NCBI RefSeq assembly: GCF_001657485.1
Contig: NZ_LXFU01000051.1
Location: forward strand, 109,542 to 173,541
Length of the DNA: 64,000 nt
DNA from: Rhizobium sp. WYCCWR10014
GTDB taxonomy: Bacteria > Pseudomonadota > Alphaproteobacteria > Rhizobiales > Rhizobiaceae
Reading direction: 5' to 3'
Shown here: positions 23,090-31,944 of the stretch, piece after piece
Numbering within the stretch: the first letter of the stretch is position 1
How the letters are laid out: every line of letters starts with the position of its first letter
Program-made: the position numbers and the translations under genes
Notes under the pieces: generated by a model
Seen by the model: only the letters and a program-made list of their open reading frames with translations
What the model was told of the DNA's origin: nothing
Databases searched by the model: none

Positions 23090-24781
23090 TTACGAAAGGC
23101 GGGCTTCCCTGCCGCGATAGACCTCCGGATCGGGGATCGGAACCGCGGCGATCAGCGCACGGGTGTAGTCATCCCTCGGGTTCTCGAAGATATCCCGACG
23201 TGTGCCGGTTTCGATGATGCGGCCGGCGCGCATGACGGCGACGTTGTGGGACATGCGCTCGACCACCGCCATGTCGTGGGAGATGAACAGATAGGCGAGC
23301 CCCATCGTTTCCTGCAGTTCGAGCAGCAGGTCGAGCACCCGGGCGCGGACGGAGACGTCAAGCGCTGCGACGCTTTCGTCGGCGACGATCAGCTTGGGCT
23401 CCAGCGCCAGCGCCCGGGCGATGCAGATGCGCTGGCGCTGGCCGCCTGAAAATTCGTGTGGATAGCGCGTCGCCGCATCAGGCGTCAGGCCGACCCGGCG
23501 CAGCAGTTCGGCGACGCGGTCCTGCCGTTCACTGTGGTTGCCGATGCCGTGGATGACCATCGGTTCGCCGATCGCCTTGCCGACGGCCATGCGCGGGTCG
23601 AGCGAGGCATAGGGATCCTGGAAGATCATCTGCGCCGAGCGGCGCACGGGCCGCATCTCGCGCTGGCTGAGGCCGGCAATATTGCGGCCGTCGATCAGGA
23701 CGTTGCCCTCGAAGGGGATGAGACCGAGCACGGCCTTGCCGGTCGTCGATTTGCCGGAACCGCTTTCGCCGACAAGGCCGAGCGTTTCACCCGGCAGGAT
23801 ATCGAAGGAAACGTCGTCGACGGCTGCGACCGGCGGCTTGCCCTTGAAAAACCGGCTTGCGGCATTGCCATAGGTGACGGTGAGGTCGCGCACGTTCAGG
23901 ACAGGCGTGCGGTCCGGATGCAGCGTCTCGACGGCGCGCTGTGTGATGCGCGGTGGACGGTCGGTGCCTGCAAGCGCGCCGAGCCGCGGGACGGCGGCCA
24001 GCAGTTGCTGCGTATAGGCCTCCTTCGGCCGCTGGAAGATGGCGAGCGTCGTTCCTTGCTCGACGATCCTGCCGTTCTGCATGATGACGACGCGGTCGGC
24101 CATTTCGGCGACGACGCCCATGTCGTGGGTGATGAGGATGATCGAGGCGCCGAATTCGCGCTTCAACTCGCGCATCAGCCTGAGGATCTGCGCCTGTACG
24201 GTGACGTCGAGTGCGGTCGTCGGTTCGTCGGCGATCAGCACCTTCGGCCGGCAGGAGAGCGCCATGGCGATCATCACCCGTTGCCTCATGCCGCCGGAAA
24301 GCTCATGCGGATATTGCTTCAGCCGTCGGGCCGGGTCGGTGATCTGCACGGCGTCGAGCATCTTCAGCGCCACCGCCTCGGCATTCTCGCTGCCCTGGTG
24401 CGCGCGGATTGCTTCGGTCAGCTGGTTGCCGACCGACATGACCGGGTTGAGCGAGGTCATCGGCTCCTGGAACACCATGGCGATATCGCCGCCGCGCACG
24501 CTGCGCATCGCCCGGTCGGAAAGCTTAAGCAGGTCGCGCTCGCCAAGCAGCACGCTGCCTGAGGCGACCCGCAGCGAGGCTTTCGGCAAGAGCCCCATGA
24601 TCGACAGCGAGGTGACCGACTTGCCGGAGCCGGATTCGCCGGCGATGCAGAGCGTTTCGCCGCCTGCAAGCTCGAAGCTGACATCCTGGAGAACGGGCTT
24701 CCGGCCTTCGGGGGTGCGGGCATCGACGCTCAGATTGCGAAGGCTGAGCACCGGTGCCGCGGCGGGCATGGCTTCGTTCAC
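23090..24781 (-). CDS. ABC transporter ATPase with two nucleotide-binding domains (DppDF fusion)
   Basis: The roughly 563-residue protein carries two complete ATPase units. The first has GESGSGKSV, LSGGMRQRVMIAMAL and VLIADEPTTALD. The second (from about 290) has GESGSGKST, FSGGQRQRICIARAL and LIVADESVAALD. Each has the peptide-family extension (YTQQLLAAVP, YTRALIAAVP). GTG at 24781 overlaps the acetamidase stop (GTGA); ATG at 24769 is an alternative. It is the last gene of the AmiC/AmiR operon and powers its importer. Confidence 0.93.
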   Translation of the reverse strand: MNEAMPAAAPVLSLRNLSVDARTPEGRKPVLQDVSFELAGGETLCIAGESGSGKSVTSLSIMGLLPKASLRVASGSVLLGERDLLKLSDRAMRSVRGGDIAMVFQEPMTSLNPVMSVGNQLTEAIRAHQGSENAEAVALKMLDAVQITDPARRLKQYPHELSGGMRQRVMIAMALSCRPKVLIADEPTTALDVTVQAQILRLMRELKREFGASIILITHDMGVVAEMADRVVIMQNGRIVEQGTTLAIFQRPKEAYTQQLLAAVPRLGALAGTDRPPRITQRAVETLHPDRTPVLNVRDLTVTYGNAASRFFKGKPPVAAVDDVSFDILPGETLGLVGESGSGKSTTGKAVLGLIPFEGNVLIDGRNIAGLSQREMRPVRRSAQMIFQDPYASLDPRMAVGKAIGEPMVIHGIGNHSERQDRVAELLRRVGLTPDAATRYPHEFSGGQRQRICIARALALEPKLIVADESVAALDVSVRARVLDLLLELQETMGLAYLFISHDMAVVERMSHNVAVMRAGRIIETGTRRDIFENPRDDYTRALIAAVPIPDPEVYRGREARLS

Positions 24782-25722
24782 GCGAACACGATCCTCGGGA
24801 AATAGAAGGAAACCACCCAGTTCGGCTGGTCGACGATCTCGCTGATCCGGAGATCGCCGCAAACCGAGCAGAGCAGATAGGCATCGACGGCGCTCATGCC
24901 GTGTTCGGCGCCGAGAAGATCGATCATGCGCATGACGCTTTCGCGTGCTCCGGTCATCAGGTCAGGGCCGATGCCGGTCGTCACCTCGTAGCCGGCGCCG
25001 TCGAGATGGCGGGTCACCGGTTCGGTCGTGGTGAAGCGCGGCGTCTGCAGCTTGGCGTCCTTGACGAGCTCAATCGTCGCTTCGACGTTCATCTGGCTTT
25101 CGATCGCCGTGCCGCAGACTTCGCCATCGCCCTGGGCAGCATGGGTATCACCGATCGAAAACAGCGCGCCGTCGACCTCGACGGGCAGATAGAGCGTCAC
25201 CCCCGCCGTCAGGTCGCGGATGTCCATGTTGCCGCCGACGCGACGCGGGGGAACGACGGAATGGGTGCCGGGCTCGGCGGGTGCAACGCCGATCGTGCCG
25301 GCGAAGGGCTTCAGCGGCACGCGGCCGCCCGGGCCGTAAAGGGCGGGCACCATGGTGTTGGCATCGTAAGACCAGACGTGCAGTGCCGGATCCGTGAACT
25401 GGTCGGCAAGCAGGCCGAAGCCTGGAATATTGGCGGTCCAGCCGACGCCCGACGGAATGAACTTGCGCAGCGTCACCTTCAGCGCATCGCCGGGCTTGGC
25501 ACCTTCGATATAAACCGGGCCGGAGACCGGGTTGATCTTGCCGAAATCGAGCGCGTTCAGCGTTTCCAGCGTCGCGTTGCTTCCGAGTTGGCCACCCGAT
25601 GAATCCATGCATTCGAAGTGGATCGTCTCGCCGGGCTTGGCGACGACGGCGGGGACGAAATCCTTGTTCCAGCCGAAATTATGCTGGGCGCGGTGAATGG
25701 TGTGGGTGCAGGCGATGCACAT
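24778..25722 (-). CDS. Acetamidase/formamidase family protein
   Basis: The 314-residue enzyme matches the FmdA/AmdA family, which hydrolyses formamide or acetamide to ammonia and the acid. Conserved segments include HRAQHNFGWNKDFVPAVV near the start, GDTHAAQGDGEVCGTAIE near residue 193 and the C-terminal LCSVCGDLRISEIVDQPN. No signal peptide is present. Its place in an operon with AmiC- and AmiR-like proteins argues that the imported ligand is an amide or is converted to one. Confidence 0.93.
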   Translation of the reverse strand: MCIACTHTIHRAQHNFGWNKDFVPAVVAKPGETIHFECMDSSGGQLGSNATLETLNALDFGKINPVSGPVYIEGAKPGDALKVTLRKFIPSGVGWTANIPGFGLLADQFTDPALHVWSYDANTMVPALYGPGGRVPLKPFAGTIGVAPAEPGTHSVVPPRRVGGNMDIRDLTAGVTLYLPVEVDGALFSIGDTHAAQGDGEVCGTAIESQMNVEATIELVKDAKLQTPRFTTTEPVTRHLDGAGYEVTTGIGPDLMTGARESVMRMIDLLGAEHGMSAVDAYLLCSVCGDLRISEIVDQPNWVVSFYFPRIVFA

Positions 25723-25747
25723 GTCGTGTCTCCCTCGATTTTATGAC

Positions 25748-25773
25748 GCCTTCCCGGCTGGGACCGGGAAGGC
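25748..25773 (-). terminator. Intercistronic hairpin after the binding-protein gene
   Basis: GCCTTCCCGG pairs perfectly with CCGGGAAGGC around a six-base loop, 15 bases after the binding-protein stop. No U run follows directly. It probably raises binding-protein mRNA relative to acetamidase and ATPase. Confidence 0.55.
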
Positions 25774-25788
25774 ATTGTTCTTCAGGGC

Positions 25789-27408
25789 TTACTGCTTGAC
25801 GTAGATCGCGTCGTAATTGATGACGCGGGTCGGATCGATGTAGATGTTGTCAGCACCGCCCATGCGCAGCGACTTGGCGACGACGCGGCGTTCGTTGATG
25901 ACAGGGATCCACGGCGCATCGGCCATGATATCGGTGAAGATCTTGCCCCAGGCGGCGGTGCGCTCGGCTGCTTTTGCCGGATCGGACATGGAGTCGGCAG
26001 CAACGGCGCGCTTGTCGAGATCGGCATTGCAGTACCATGACCAGTTCCAGCCGCCCGGAACCGCGCCGGCGCAACCGAGGATTGGGCCATAAAAGTTGGA
26101 GGGATCCGGGAAGTCGGCGATCCAGGCCATGCCGCCCGACCAGATCATCGGCGCTTCGCCTTCCGTGCCGCCGGCCGAGATGACGTTTGCCTGGGCGAGC
26201 GCCCGGACTTCGGCCTTGACGCCGACGGCGGCCAGATCCTGCTGGATCGCCTGGGCAATACGCGGCTGCGGATCGGTGTTGGTGGAGTAGAGTACGGTTT
26301 CGAAGCCATCGGGATAGCCGGCTTCGGCAAGCAGTGCCTTGGCTTTCGCCACGTCATAGGCATAGCCGGTGAAGGCCTTGTCGTAGCCCGGCATCAGCGG
26401 TGGCAGCGGCTGGTTGGCAGGCGTTGCACGGCCGTTGAGGATACGGGTGATGCGCTCCTTGTTGACCGCCATGTTCAACGCCTGGCGAACCTTGACGTTG
26501 TCGAAGGGCTTCACCTTGGTGTTCAGCGTGATGTAGCCGGTGTGCAGCTGTTCGCCGTCGACGATCATCTGCGCGCCGTCGGCCGAATTCTTGATTTCGA
26601 GGAATTTTGCCGGCGGAATGCCATCGCCGGCAATATCGACCTCGCCCTTCTGCAGGCGCAAGAGCGCCACCAGCGGCTCTTGGCCGACCTCGACCTTGAA
26701 GCTGTCGATATAGGGAACGCCCTTGACGAAATAGTCCTTGTTGCGCTCGAAAACGAGCTGCTGGCCGATCGTCCACTCCTTGAGGATGAAGGTGCCGGAG
26801 CCGACCGGCTTCTTGCCGAAATCGCCGGCGGCCGCCTCGACGGCTTCCTTCGGCACGACCGAGGCGAAGTTGATGGCGAGCACGTGCAGGAAGGTGGCGT
26901 CGGGACGTGAGAGGTTGAAGATGACGGTGCTATCGTCAGGCGTCTCGATGCCGGAGAGCGTCGTCGTCTTGCCGCCGGTTTCATCCTCGAAGCCCTTGAT
27001 GGCGCCGAAGAAGCCGGCGCCGGGCCCTTGAGTCTTCGGGTCGACGGCCCGTTCGATCGAATATTTCACGTCGGAGGCGACGAGTTCGCGGCCGTTCGAG
27101 AACTTCACGCCCTTGTGCAGCTTGAAGGTATAGGTCAAGCCATCGGGCGAAACGGTGAAGCTCTCGGCAAGTGAGGGAACCGGGTTCGGCGTGCCGGGTG
27201 CGTAATCCATCAGGCGGGAATAGAGGCTCTTGATCATCGACCAGTTGACCCAGTCGTAGCCGATTGCCGGGTCGAGCGTGGTGATGTCGTCCTTGTAGGT
27301 GACGACGATATCGCCGCCCTGCTTGGGCGTGTCCTGCGCCATGACGGACAATGGGGCGAGCGCCACCATCGTTGCCATGGTCGTCTGTTGCAGCCAGCGT
27401 TTGAACAT
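25789..27408 (-). CDS. ABC transporter substrate-binding protein, family 5 (amide operon)
   Basis: The 539-residue periplasmic protein has a Sec signal peptide (FKRWLQQTTMATMVALAPLSVMA, cut before QDTP). Family-5 landmarks are TTLDPAIGYDWVNWSMIKSL, SNGRELVASDVKYSIERAV and FDNVKVRQALNMAVNKERI. ATG at 27408 has AGGGGAA upstream. It delivers the ligand to the permeases encoded just upstream. The operon's AmiC-like sensor may bind the same or a related compound. Confidence 0.92.
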   Translation of the reverse strand: MFKRWLQQTTMATMVALAPLSVMAQDTPKQGGDIVVTYKDDITTLDPAIGYDWVNWSMIKSLYSRLMDYAPGTPNPVPSLAESFTVSPDGLTYTFKLHKGVKFSNGRELVASDVKYSIERAVDPKTQGPGAGFFGAIKGFEDETGGKTTTLSGIETPDDSTVIFNLSRPDATFLHVLAINFASVVPKEAVEAAAGDFGKKPVGSGTFILKEWTIGQQLVFERNKDYFVKGVPYIDSFKVEVGQEPLVALLRLQKGEVDIAGDGIPPAKFLEIKNSADGAQMIVDGEQLHTGYITLNTKVKPFDNVKVRQALNMAVNKERITRILNGRATPANQPLPPLMPGYDKAFTGYAYDVAKAKALLAEAGYPDGFETVLYSTNTDPQPRIAQAIQQDLAAVGVKAEVRALAQANVISAGGTEGEAPMIWSGGMAWIADFPDPSNFYGPILGCAGAVPGGWNWSWYCNADLDKRAVAADSMSDPAKAAERTAAWGKIFTDIMADAPWIPVINERRVVAKSLRMGGADNIYIDPTRVINYDAIYVKQ

Positions 27409-27433
27409 CTTGGTTCCCCTTCTTTGGTTGCTG

Positions 27434-28354
27434 TCAGCGTGTGCGGATGCGCGGATCGATGACCGGCGCGATGAGGTCGGCAAGCAGATTGCCGATGATG
27501 ATGGCGAGCGCCGACGTCAGCGTGACGCCCATGATGATCGGGATGTCGACCTGCTGGATTGCCTGCCAGGCGAGCTGGCCGATGCCGGGCCAGCCGTAGA
27601 CTGCTTCAACCACGACCACGCCGCCCATGAACTGGCCGATATCGATGCCGATCATGGCGATGATCGGCAGCACGGCATTGGGCAGCGCATGGCGCAGGAT
27701 GACACGCTTCGAGGAAAGACCCTTGGCGCGCGCCGTGCGGACGTAATCCTGGTTCAGCACATCAATCATCGACGAGCGCACCATCCGGGCATACCAGCCG
27801 GCGCCGCAGATGCCGAGCGTTACGGCCGGCAGGACGAGATGCGAGAAGCTGCCGTAGCCGCTCATCGGAAACCAGCCGAGCGTTGCCGCCAGCAGATAGA
27901 GCAGCAGCAGGGCGACGAGAAATTGCGGTGCGGAGGTGCCGACAAAGGAGGCCATCATCACCAGCCGGTCGACGAAGCCGCCGCGGCGCACGGCGGCGAT
28001 GGTGCCGAGCGTCAGGCCGAGCGCCACCTCGACGAAGATGCCGGCGAGCATCAGCGTCAGTGTTGCCGGCAGTCGTGCGGCGATCAGCGTCCAGACGTCG
28101 GTTTTCTGCGCATAGGAGCGGCCGAGATTGCCATGCAGCAGATTGCCGAGATAGGTGCCGAACTGGACCAGCAGCGGCTGGTCGAGGCCAAGCTCATGGC
28201 GGATGTTGCCGACTGTCTGGGTCGTGGCGCTGCGGCCGGCGATCATGCGGGCCGGATCGGCGGGCAGGGCGTAGAGCAGCACGAAGGTGATTGCAGCGAC
28301 GCCGAGCAGGATAAGGGCCGCCTGCAGCAGCCGGCGGAGCATCACGAAACCCAT
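27434..28354 (-). CDS. ABC transporter permease (DppB-like, amide operon)
   Basis: The 306-residue permease has six predicted spans, the N-terminal LLQAALILLGVAAITFVLL helix and the coupling loop LNQDYVRTARAKGLSSKRV. Its ATG overlaps the stop of the DppC-like gene by one base (TGATG). Confidence 0.92.
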   Translation of the reverse strand: MGFVMLRRLLQAALILLGVAAITFVLLYALPADPARMIAGRSATTQTVGNIRHELGLDQPLLVQFGTYLGNLLHGNLGRSYAQKTDVWTLIAARLPATLTLMLAGIFVEVALGLTLGTIAAVRRGGFVDRLVMMASFVGTSAPQFLVALLLLYLLAATLGWFPMSGYGSFSHLVLPAVTLGICGAGWYARMVRSSMIDVLNQDYVRTARAKGLSSKRVILRHALPNAVLPIIAMIGIDIGQFMGGVVVVEAVYGWPGIGQLAWQAIQQVDIPIIMGVTLTSALAIIIGNLLADLIAPVIDPRIRTR

Positions 28355-29202
28355 CAGCCCCTCCCGCGCTGGGTCGGGTCGAGAATGTCGCGTAGTGCGT
28401 CGCCCACCAGATTGAAGGAAAGCGCCGTCAGAAGGATGATCGCGCCGGGAATGAAGACCAGCCAGGGAGCGGCCTGAAAATAGCTTTGGCTCTCGAAGAT
28501 GATGTTGCCCCAGGAGGGCTGCGGCGGCTGGACGCCGACGCCGAGGAAGGAAAGTGTGGCCTCGAGCAGCACGGTGGTGGCAATGCCGAGCGTTCCCCAG
28601 ACGATTGCCGTCGGCACGAGGTGCGGCAGGATATGCATGAAGAGCACGCGCATATGGCCGGCGCCGAGCGAGCGTTCCGCCATGATGAAATCGCGCTCCA
28701 CCAGCCCGCGGGTTTCGGTGTAGACGATGCGGGCGACCTGCACCCAGTTGACGAGCGCGATCACCATGGCGACGATCCAGAGGCTCGGCTTCAAAAGGGC
28801 TGCCAGTACGATGGCGAGCAACAGCGCCGGAAAGGCCATCATCAGATCGGTGAAGCGCATCAGGATGTTGCCCGGCAGCCCGCGGAGATAACCGGCAACG
28901 ATGCCGACGAAGAGGCCGATCGCCACCGCAATGCCATTGGCGACAAGGCCGATGATCAGCGAGGTGCGGGCGCCAAAGAGCAGGCGCGAGAAGAGGTCGC
29001 GGCCGAGCGTGTCGGTGCCCAGCAGATAGGGGCCGCCCGGCGGCAGCGGCGCGCCTTCGAGCGAAAGGCCGTCAAACATCTGCTCGTCGGGGCTGAACGG
29101 CGCGATCCACGGCGCAGCAATTGCCAGCGCGATTACGAGTGTGACGATCACCAGCCCGAAGAGGGCCGTCGGCTGGCGGATCATCTGTTTCAAGACATGC
29201 AT
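28354..29202 (-). CDS. ABC transporter permease (DppC-like, amide operon)
   Basis: The 282-residue permease starts at ATG 29202, which overlaps the ANTAR gene stop (TGATG). It shows the family pattern YLLGTDTLGRDLFSRLLFGAR near residue 60 and the coupling loop ETRGLVERDFIMAERSLGAG. The longer upstream frame overlaps the regulator gene and is not used. It forms the channel with the DppB-like protein. Confidence 0.92.
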   Translation of the reverse strand: MHVLKQMIRQPTALFGLVIVTLVIALAIAAPWIAPFSPDEQMFDGLSLEGAPLPPGGPYLLGTDTLGRDLFSRLLFGARTSLIIGLVANGIAVAIGLFVGIVAGYLRGLPGNILMRFTDLMMAFPALLLAIVLAALLKPSLWIVAMVIALVNWVQVARIVYTETRGLVERDFIMAERSLGAGHMRVLFMHILPHLVPTAIVWGTLGIATTVLLEATLSFLGVGVQPPQPSWGNIIFESQSYFQAAPWLVFIPGAIILLTALSFNLVGDALRDILDPTQRGRG

Positions 29203-29783
29203 CAGCCCGCCTCCGGCAGAGGTTCTGCTCCTGCCAGAATGAAGGCTGATATCTGCTCCATAGGCAGGCGGCGGCGCATGGCGCAATTGCGCAGGATTGC
29301 GTAGGCGCTCTCTTCGTCGATGCCGTGTGCGGCCTGAAGCTTTTCGACGGCGGCGTGAACGAGCGGCCGCAGCCGGACGCGCTCTTCGAGATATTTCAGC
29401 TTTTCCGCAGTCGCCTTGCGCTCCTGATGAATGGAGACGGCCATGACAAGCGCCGGATAGACGGCCGATGTGGCGATCGGCTTGGCGATGATCGCGCCGG
29501 CACCCTGTCCAAGGGCCCAGGCGATGCGGCCGGGTGCTTCCGAACCAAGCAAGGCGACAACGGGGCACGCAGGCGTTTCGCCGTTCCAGGGCAGCAGATC
29601 GTCCCAGCCCTGGTCGGCATCGACGATGACGAGATCAGGCAGTGCCGCGGTTGAAAGCGGCGCCCATTGCAGCGCTGCATGGATGCCGAGCAGGCGAAGC
29701 TGACGGATCAGCCTTTCGGTGTTGCCGTCCTCGCGATGCAGGACCATCGCCTGCCAGCCGGTGAAATTGGGTGTCTCCTTCAT
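29202..29783 (-). CDS. AmiR-like response regulator with ANTAR RNA-binding domain
   Basis: The 193-residue protein has a receiver-like N-terminal domain (about 10-120) that lacks a clear phosphorylation site. A coiled-coil linker (ERKATAEKLKYLEERVRLRPL) leads to a C-terminal ANTAR domain (about 140-185, VEKLQAAHGIDEESAYAILRNCAM). In AmiR the ANTAR domain binds leader RNA to prevent termination, and AmiC holds AmiR inactive until amide binds. The ATGA overlap with the AmiC-like gene implies equimolar production. A terminator-bearing leader lies upstream of this operon. Confidence 0.9.
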   Translation of the reverse strand: MKETPNFTGWQAMVLHREDGNTERLIRQLRLLGIHAALQWAPLSTAALPDLVIVDADQGWDDLLPWNGETPACPVVALLGSEAPGRIAWALGQGAGAIIAKPIATSAVYPALVMAVSIHQERKATAEKLKYLEERVRLRPLVHAAVEKLQAAHGIDEESAYAILRNCAMRRRLPMEQISAFILAGAEPLPEAG

Positions 29784-30913
29784 GACACCACCCTCAGCCG
29801 CGGAAAGGCCTGCCGGTTGCGGCCGGTCAGATAGGGGTCGGCGGCGAGCGGCGGCCGCGAGGCGACGACATCGAAGCCGTTGTCGGCGTTGATCCGGCCG
29901 AGATGGAAGGGCAGGGCGGCATGATTGGTCTCCCGGTCGATCGAAAGCGCGCCGAACAGGGTCGGCCAGGATCGATTGTAGAGCTCGCGCCGGACGGCGT
30001 CGGGCTCGTCACCGCCGGCAGCGACGATCGCGTCGACGCAGAGCCGGACGGCCGTATAGGCGCTGGCAAAAACGCTGGAGACGCGCCGCTCGGCGCCGTG
30101 ATGCTCGGTGACGCGAGCCTTGAAGGCGGCATTTTCCGGGGTCGCGATACTGTCGAAATAGGACGCGGCGCAAAGCTGGCCGGCGGCGGCTCCGGCGGCG
30201 ATATCGTCGAGCTCGCATTCCATCAGGTCGCAGCTGACGACCGGGCAGTTTTCTGCCCGGAAGGCCGGGTCGCGATCACCGAGCGCCTTGATCGCCTCCA
30301 GGAAGGCATAGCTCGACGGTCCGATCAGATTGTTGAGGATAAAGCTCGGGCGGCGCTGGGCGATCTCGGCGACGATGCGCTCGACGGCGGTTTCCTCGAG
30401 CGGAAGATAGCGTTCGCCCAGCACCTCGCCGCAGGCATTGGTAATCAGTTCGCGGGCGAGCCGGTTCATCTCCCAGCCCCAGACATAGTTGGCGCCGACG
30501 AGATAGGGCCTTGCCCCGTAACGCGGGATCAGGTGCTCGAAAAGCGGCAGCAGATGCTGGTTCGGGCAGCCGCCGACATAGATGACGTTCTCGTTGGCCT
30601 CGAAGCCTTCATAGGGGCACATGTACCAGAGCAGGCCGTCATGTTTCTCGACGAGCGGGATGACTTCCTTGCGTGCCGCAGAGGTGATCGTGCCGACGAT
30701 ATGGCGGCAGCCGGCGCGCAGAAGATGGCGCGCGCCGTCGAGATAGGCGGCAAGATCGGCATGGGGGTCGAAGAAGACCGGTTCGATCGCCAGCCCTTCG
30801 ACGCCGGTATATTCGGCCATGGCGAAATCGGCGCCGTCGCGCGCGTCGCGGCCCATCGAGCCGTAAGGTCCGGTGGTCGAATAGAGGATACCGATTTTCA
30901 GCGCGTCATTCAT
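29780..30913 (-). CDS. AmiC-like amide sensor (cytoplasmic periplasmic-binding-protein fold)
   Basis: The 377-residue protein has the AmiC/urea-binding family fold. The start KIGILYSTTGPYGSMGRDARDGADFA and the region LVGANYVWGWEMNRL are typical. There is no signal peptide, as in Pseudomonas AmiC, which is a cytoplasmic negative regulator rather than a transport protein. It is the first gene of the operon, directly after a leader with a terminator. Ligand binding is expected to release the AmiR-like partner. The exact ligand is unknown. Confidence 0.88.
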   Translation of the reverse strand: MNDALKIGILYSTTGPYGSMGRDARDGADFAMAEYTGVEGLAIEPVFFDPHADLAAYLDGARHLLRAGCRHIVGTITSAARKEVIPLVEKHDGLLWYMCPYEGFEANENVIYVGGCPNQHLLPLFEHLIPRYGARPYLVGANYVWGWEMNRLARELITNACGEVLGERYLPLEETAVERIVAEIAQRRPSFILNNLIGPSSYAFLEAIKALGDRDPAFRAENCPVVSCDLMECELDDIAAGAAAGQLCAASYFDSIATPENAAFKARVTEHHGAERRVSSVFASAYTAVRLCVDAIVAAGGDEPDAVRRELYNRSWPTLFGALSIDRETNHAALPFHLGRINADNGFDVVASRPPLAADPYLTGRNRQAFPRLRVVS

Positions 30914-30927
30914 GAAGTGACCATATC

Positions 30928-30974
30928 AAAAACCCCACGACGCTGGTCCCATCGAGCGATGAGGCGTCATGGGG
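30928..30974 (-). terminator. Leader terminator upstream of the AmiC-like gene
   Basis: On the minus strand CCCCATGACGC (30974-30964) pairs with GCGTCGTGGGG (30943-30933) in an 11-pair stem with one G-U pair, followed at once by five U (30932-30928). It lies only 15 bases before the start codon. This is a good intrinsic terminator within the leader, so transcription should stop unless relieved. Confidence 0.8.
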
Positions 30975-31001
30975 CGAAACTGCCCAGAGACTATCGGAGT
31001 C
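30972..31001 (-). promoter_or_regulatory. Tandem leader hairpins, candidate ANTAR target
   Basis: Hairpin 1 has GACT/AGTC arms (31001-30989). Hairpin 2 has GGGC/GCCC arms around a six-base loop AGTTTC (30985-30972). Hairpin 2 shares three C residues with the terminator 5' arm, so the two are mutually exclusive. The loops do not show the full A1/G4 ANTAR consensus, which lowers confidence. Confidence 0.5.
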
Positions 31002-31041
31002 ATGTCAATGCGGCGGCCTTCTGCCTAATCCGCAGGCTTGA

Positions 31042-31070
31042 GTAAAATACAGGCAGCTAGTCTTTGTCAA
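31042..31070 (-). promoter_or_regulatory. Promoter of the AmiC/AmiR operon
   Basis: On the minus strand TTGACA (31070-31065) is followed by TATTTT (15-base gap) or TTTTAC (17-base gap). Transcription from here gives a leader of about 125 bases that contains the hairpins and terminator. Confidence 0.55.
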
Positions 31071-31137
31071 GTGTGCTGCCCTGCACTCGCAGTCATTTGA
31101 TCTTGTTCTCTCGGTAGAGCCGCGAAAGGGCGCTCTT

Positions 31138-31722
31138 CTAGCTCAAATCATGCAGATCCTTGGTGATCGCCGGGCCGATCGAGAATTCGGAAAAGCGAAC
31201 CGTCAGGCCACTGCGCTCCGGCGTGCAGGCGGTCGGTCCGACCTCGTAGTGCGCTGCTGCCGGGAAGGGGGCGAGCCGCAGCAGCGGCCAGAAGCTGCCA
31301 TCACGCGAAGCCTGGATGCGCATTGCGCCGTTGGCGACGGTCACGCGGATGCGGAAATCCTCCAGCTCTTTGAAGGGTTGTGCCACGGACCAGTCGGACT
31401 TGCCGTCGGTGACGACGGTGCTGAGGAAGGCTTCGCCGTCGGTGAATTCGACGCCTGTTTTCACCCAGCGCCTCTCGTCGATGCGCACCATCAGGCCGGC
31501 CTGGTCGTAGAGCGTGCGGAATTCGCCCTGGACCCGGATCTGAGCGGTGAAGCCGTCGCTGAAAGGAAAGGCGAGGAAATGGCCGCTGTCGCGGGTGAAG
31601 CCGTAATGGGTCTCCCGCCAGAAATCAGTTTTCTCATCGGTCGTCAGGGTAAGTCCGCCTTCGTCCGCCTGCCAGTTGGCCGGCTCGTTCAGCCATTTGC
31701 CGTCGTTGAAATCGATGCTCAT
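31138..31722 (-). CDS. DUF1349 domain-containing protein
   Basis: The 194-residue protein fits DUF1349, a concanavalin-like beta sandwich. Family segments are WQADEGGLTLTTDEKTDFW, YDQAGLMVRIDERRWVKTGVEF and MRIQASRDGSFWPLLRLAPF. The ATG at 31722 has GGGAG upstream. The fold often binds carbohydrate, but no activity is known. It is divergent from the importer operon and shares the 220-base region that holds operator copy C, so it may belong to the same regulon. Confidence 0.85.
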   Translation of the reverse strand: MSIDFNDGKWLNEPANWQADEGGLTLTTDEKTDFWRETHYGFTRDSGHFLAFPFSDGFTAQIRVQGEFRTLYDQAGLMVRIDERRWVKTGVEFTDGEAFLSTVVTDGKSDWSVAQPFKELEDFRIRVTVANGAMRIQASRDGSFWPLLRLAPFPAAAHYEVGPTACTPERSGLTVRFSEFSIGPAITKDLHDLS

Positions 31723-31866
31723 CCTGTTCTCCCGTTCCGTTGAAGCCTCACTGCGATTGACACACCTTGGCACAATGCGCGGTCTTGTTGCAGGCGGGCG
31801 CAGCCAAGGATTGTGTGTTTCTCCGGCGTCTCGCTGTCCGCCGAGCGCATAATCCGTCGCTCCTGC

Positions 31867-31894
31867 TTGACAGGATCGATCGATCTCCTATTCT
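31867..31894 (+). promoter_or_regulatory. Sigma-70 promoter of the 31.9 kb importer operon
   Basis: TTGACA at 31867-31872, 16 bases, TATTCT at 31889-31894. Both hexamers and the spacer length are the same as at 1108-1135. Confidence 0.65.
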
Positions 31895-31913
31895 GTTACA
31901 AAAAGATGAATTA

Positions 31914-31923
31914 CATAATTGTG
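31914..31923 (+). promoter_or_regulatory. Candidate IclR operator, copy C
   Basis: CATAATTGTG followed by GAACTAAA starts 19 bases after the -10 hexamer, exactly as copy A does at 1155. The flanking TTAcAAA stretch after the -10 is also shared. Confidence 0.5.
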
Positions 31924-31944
31924 GAACTAAACGGGAGCCCTCAC

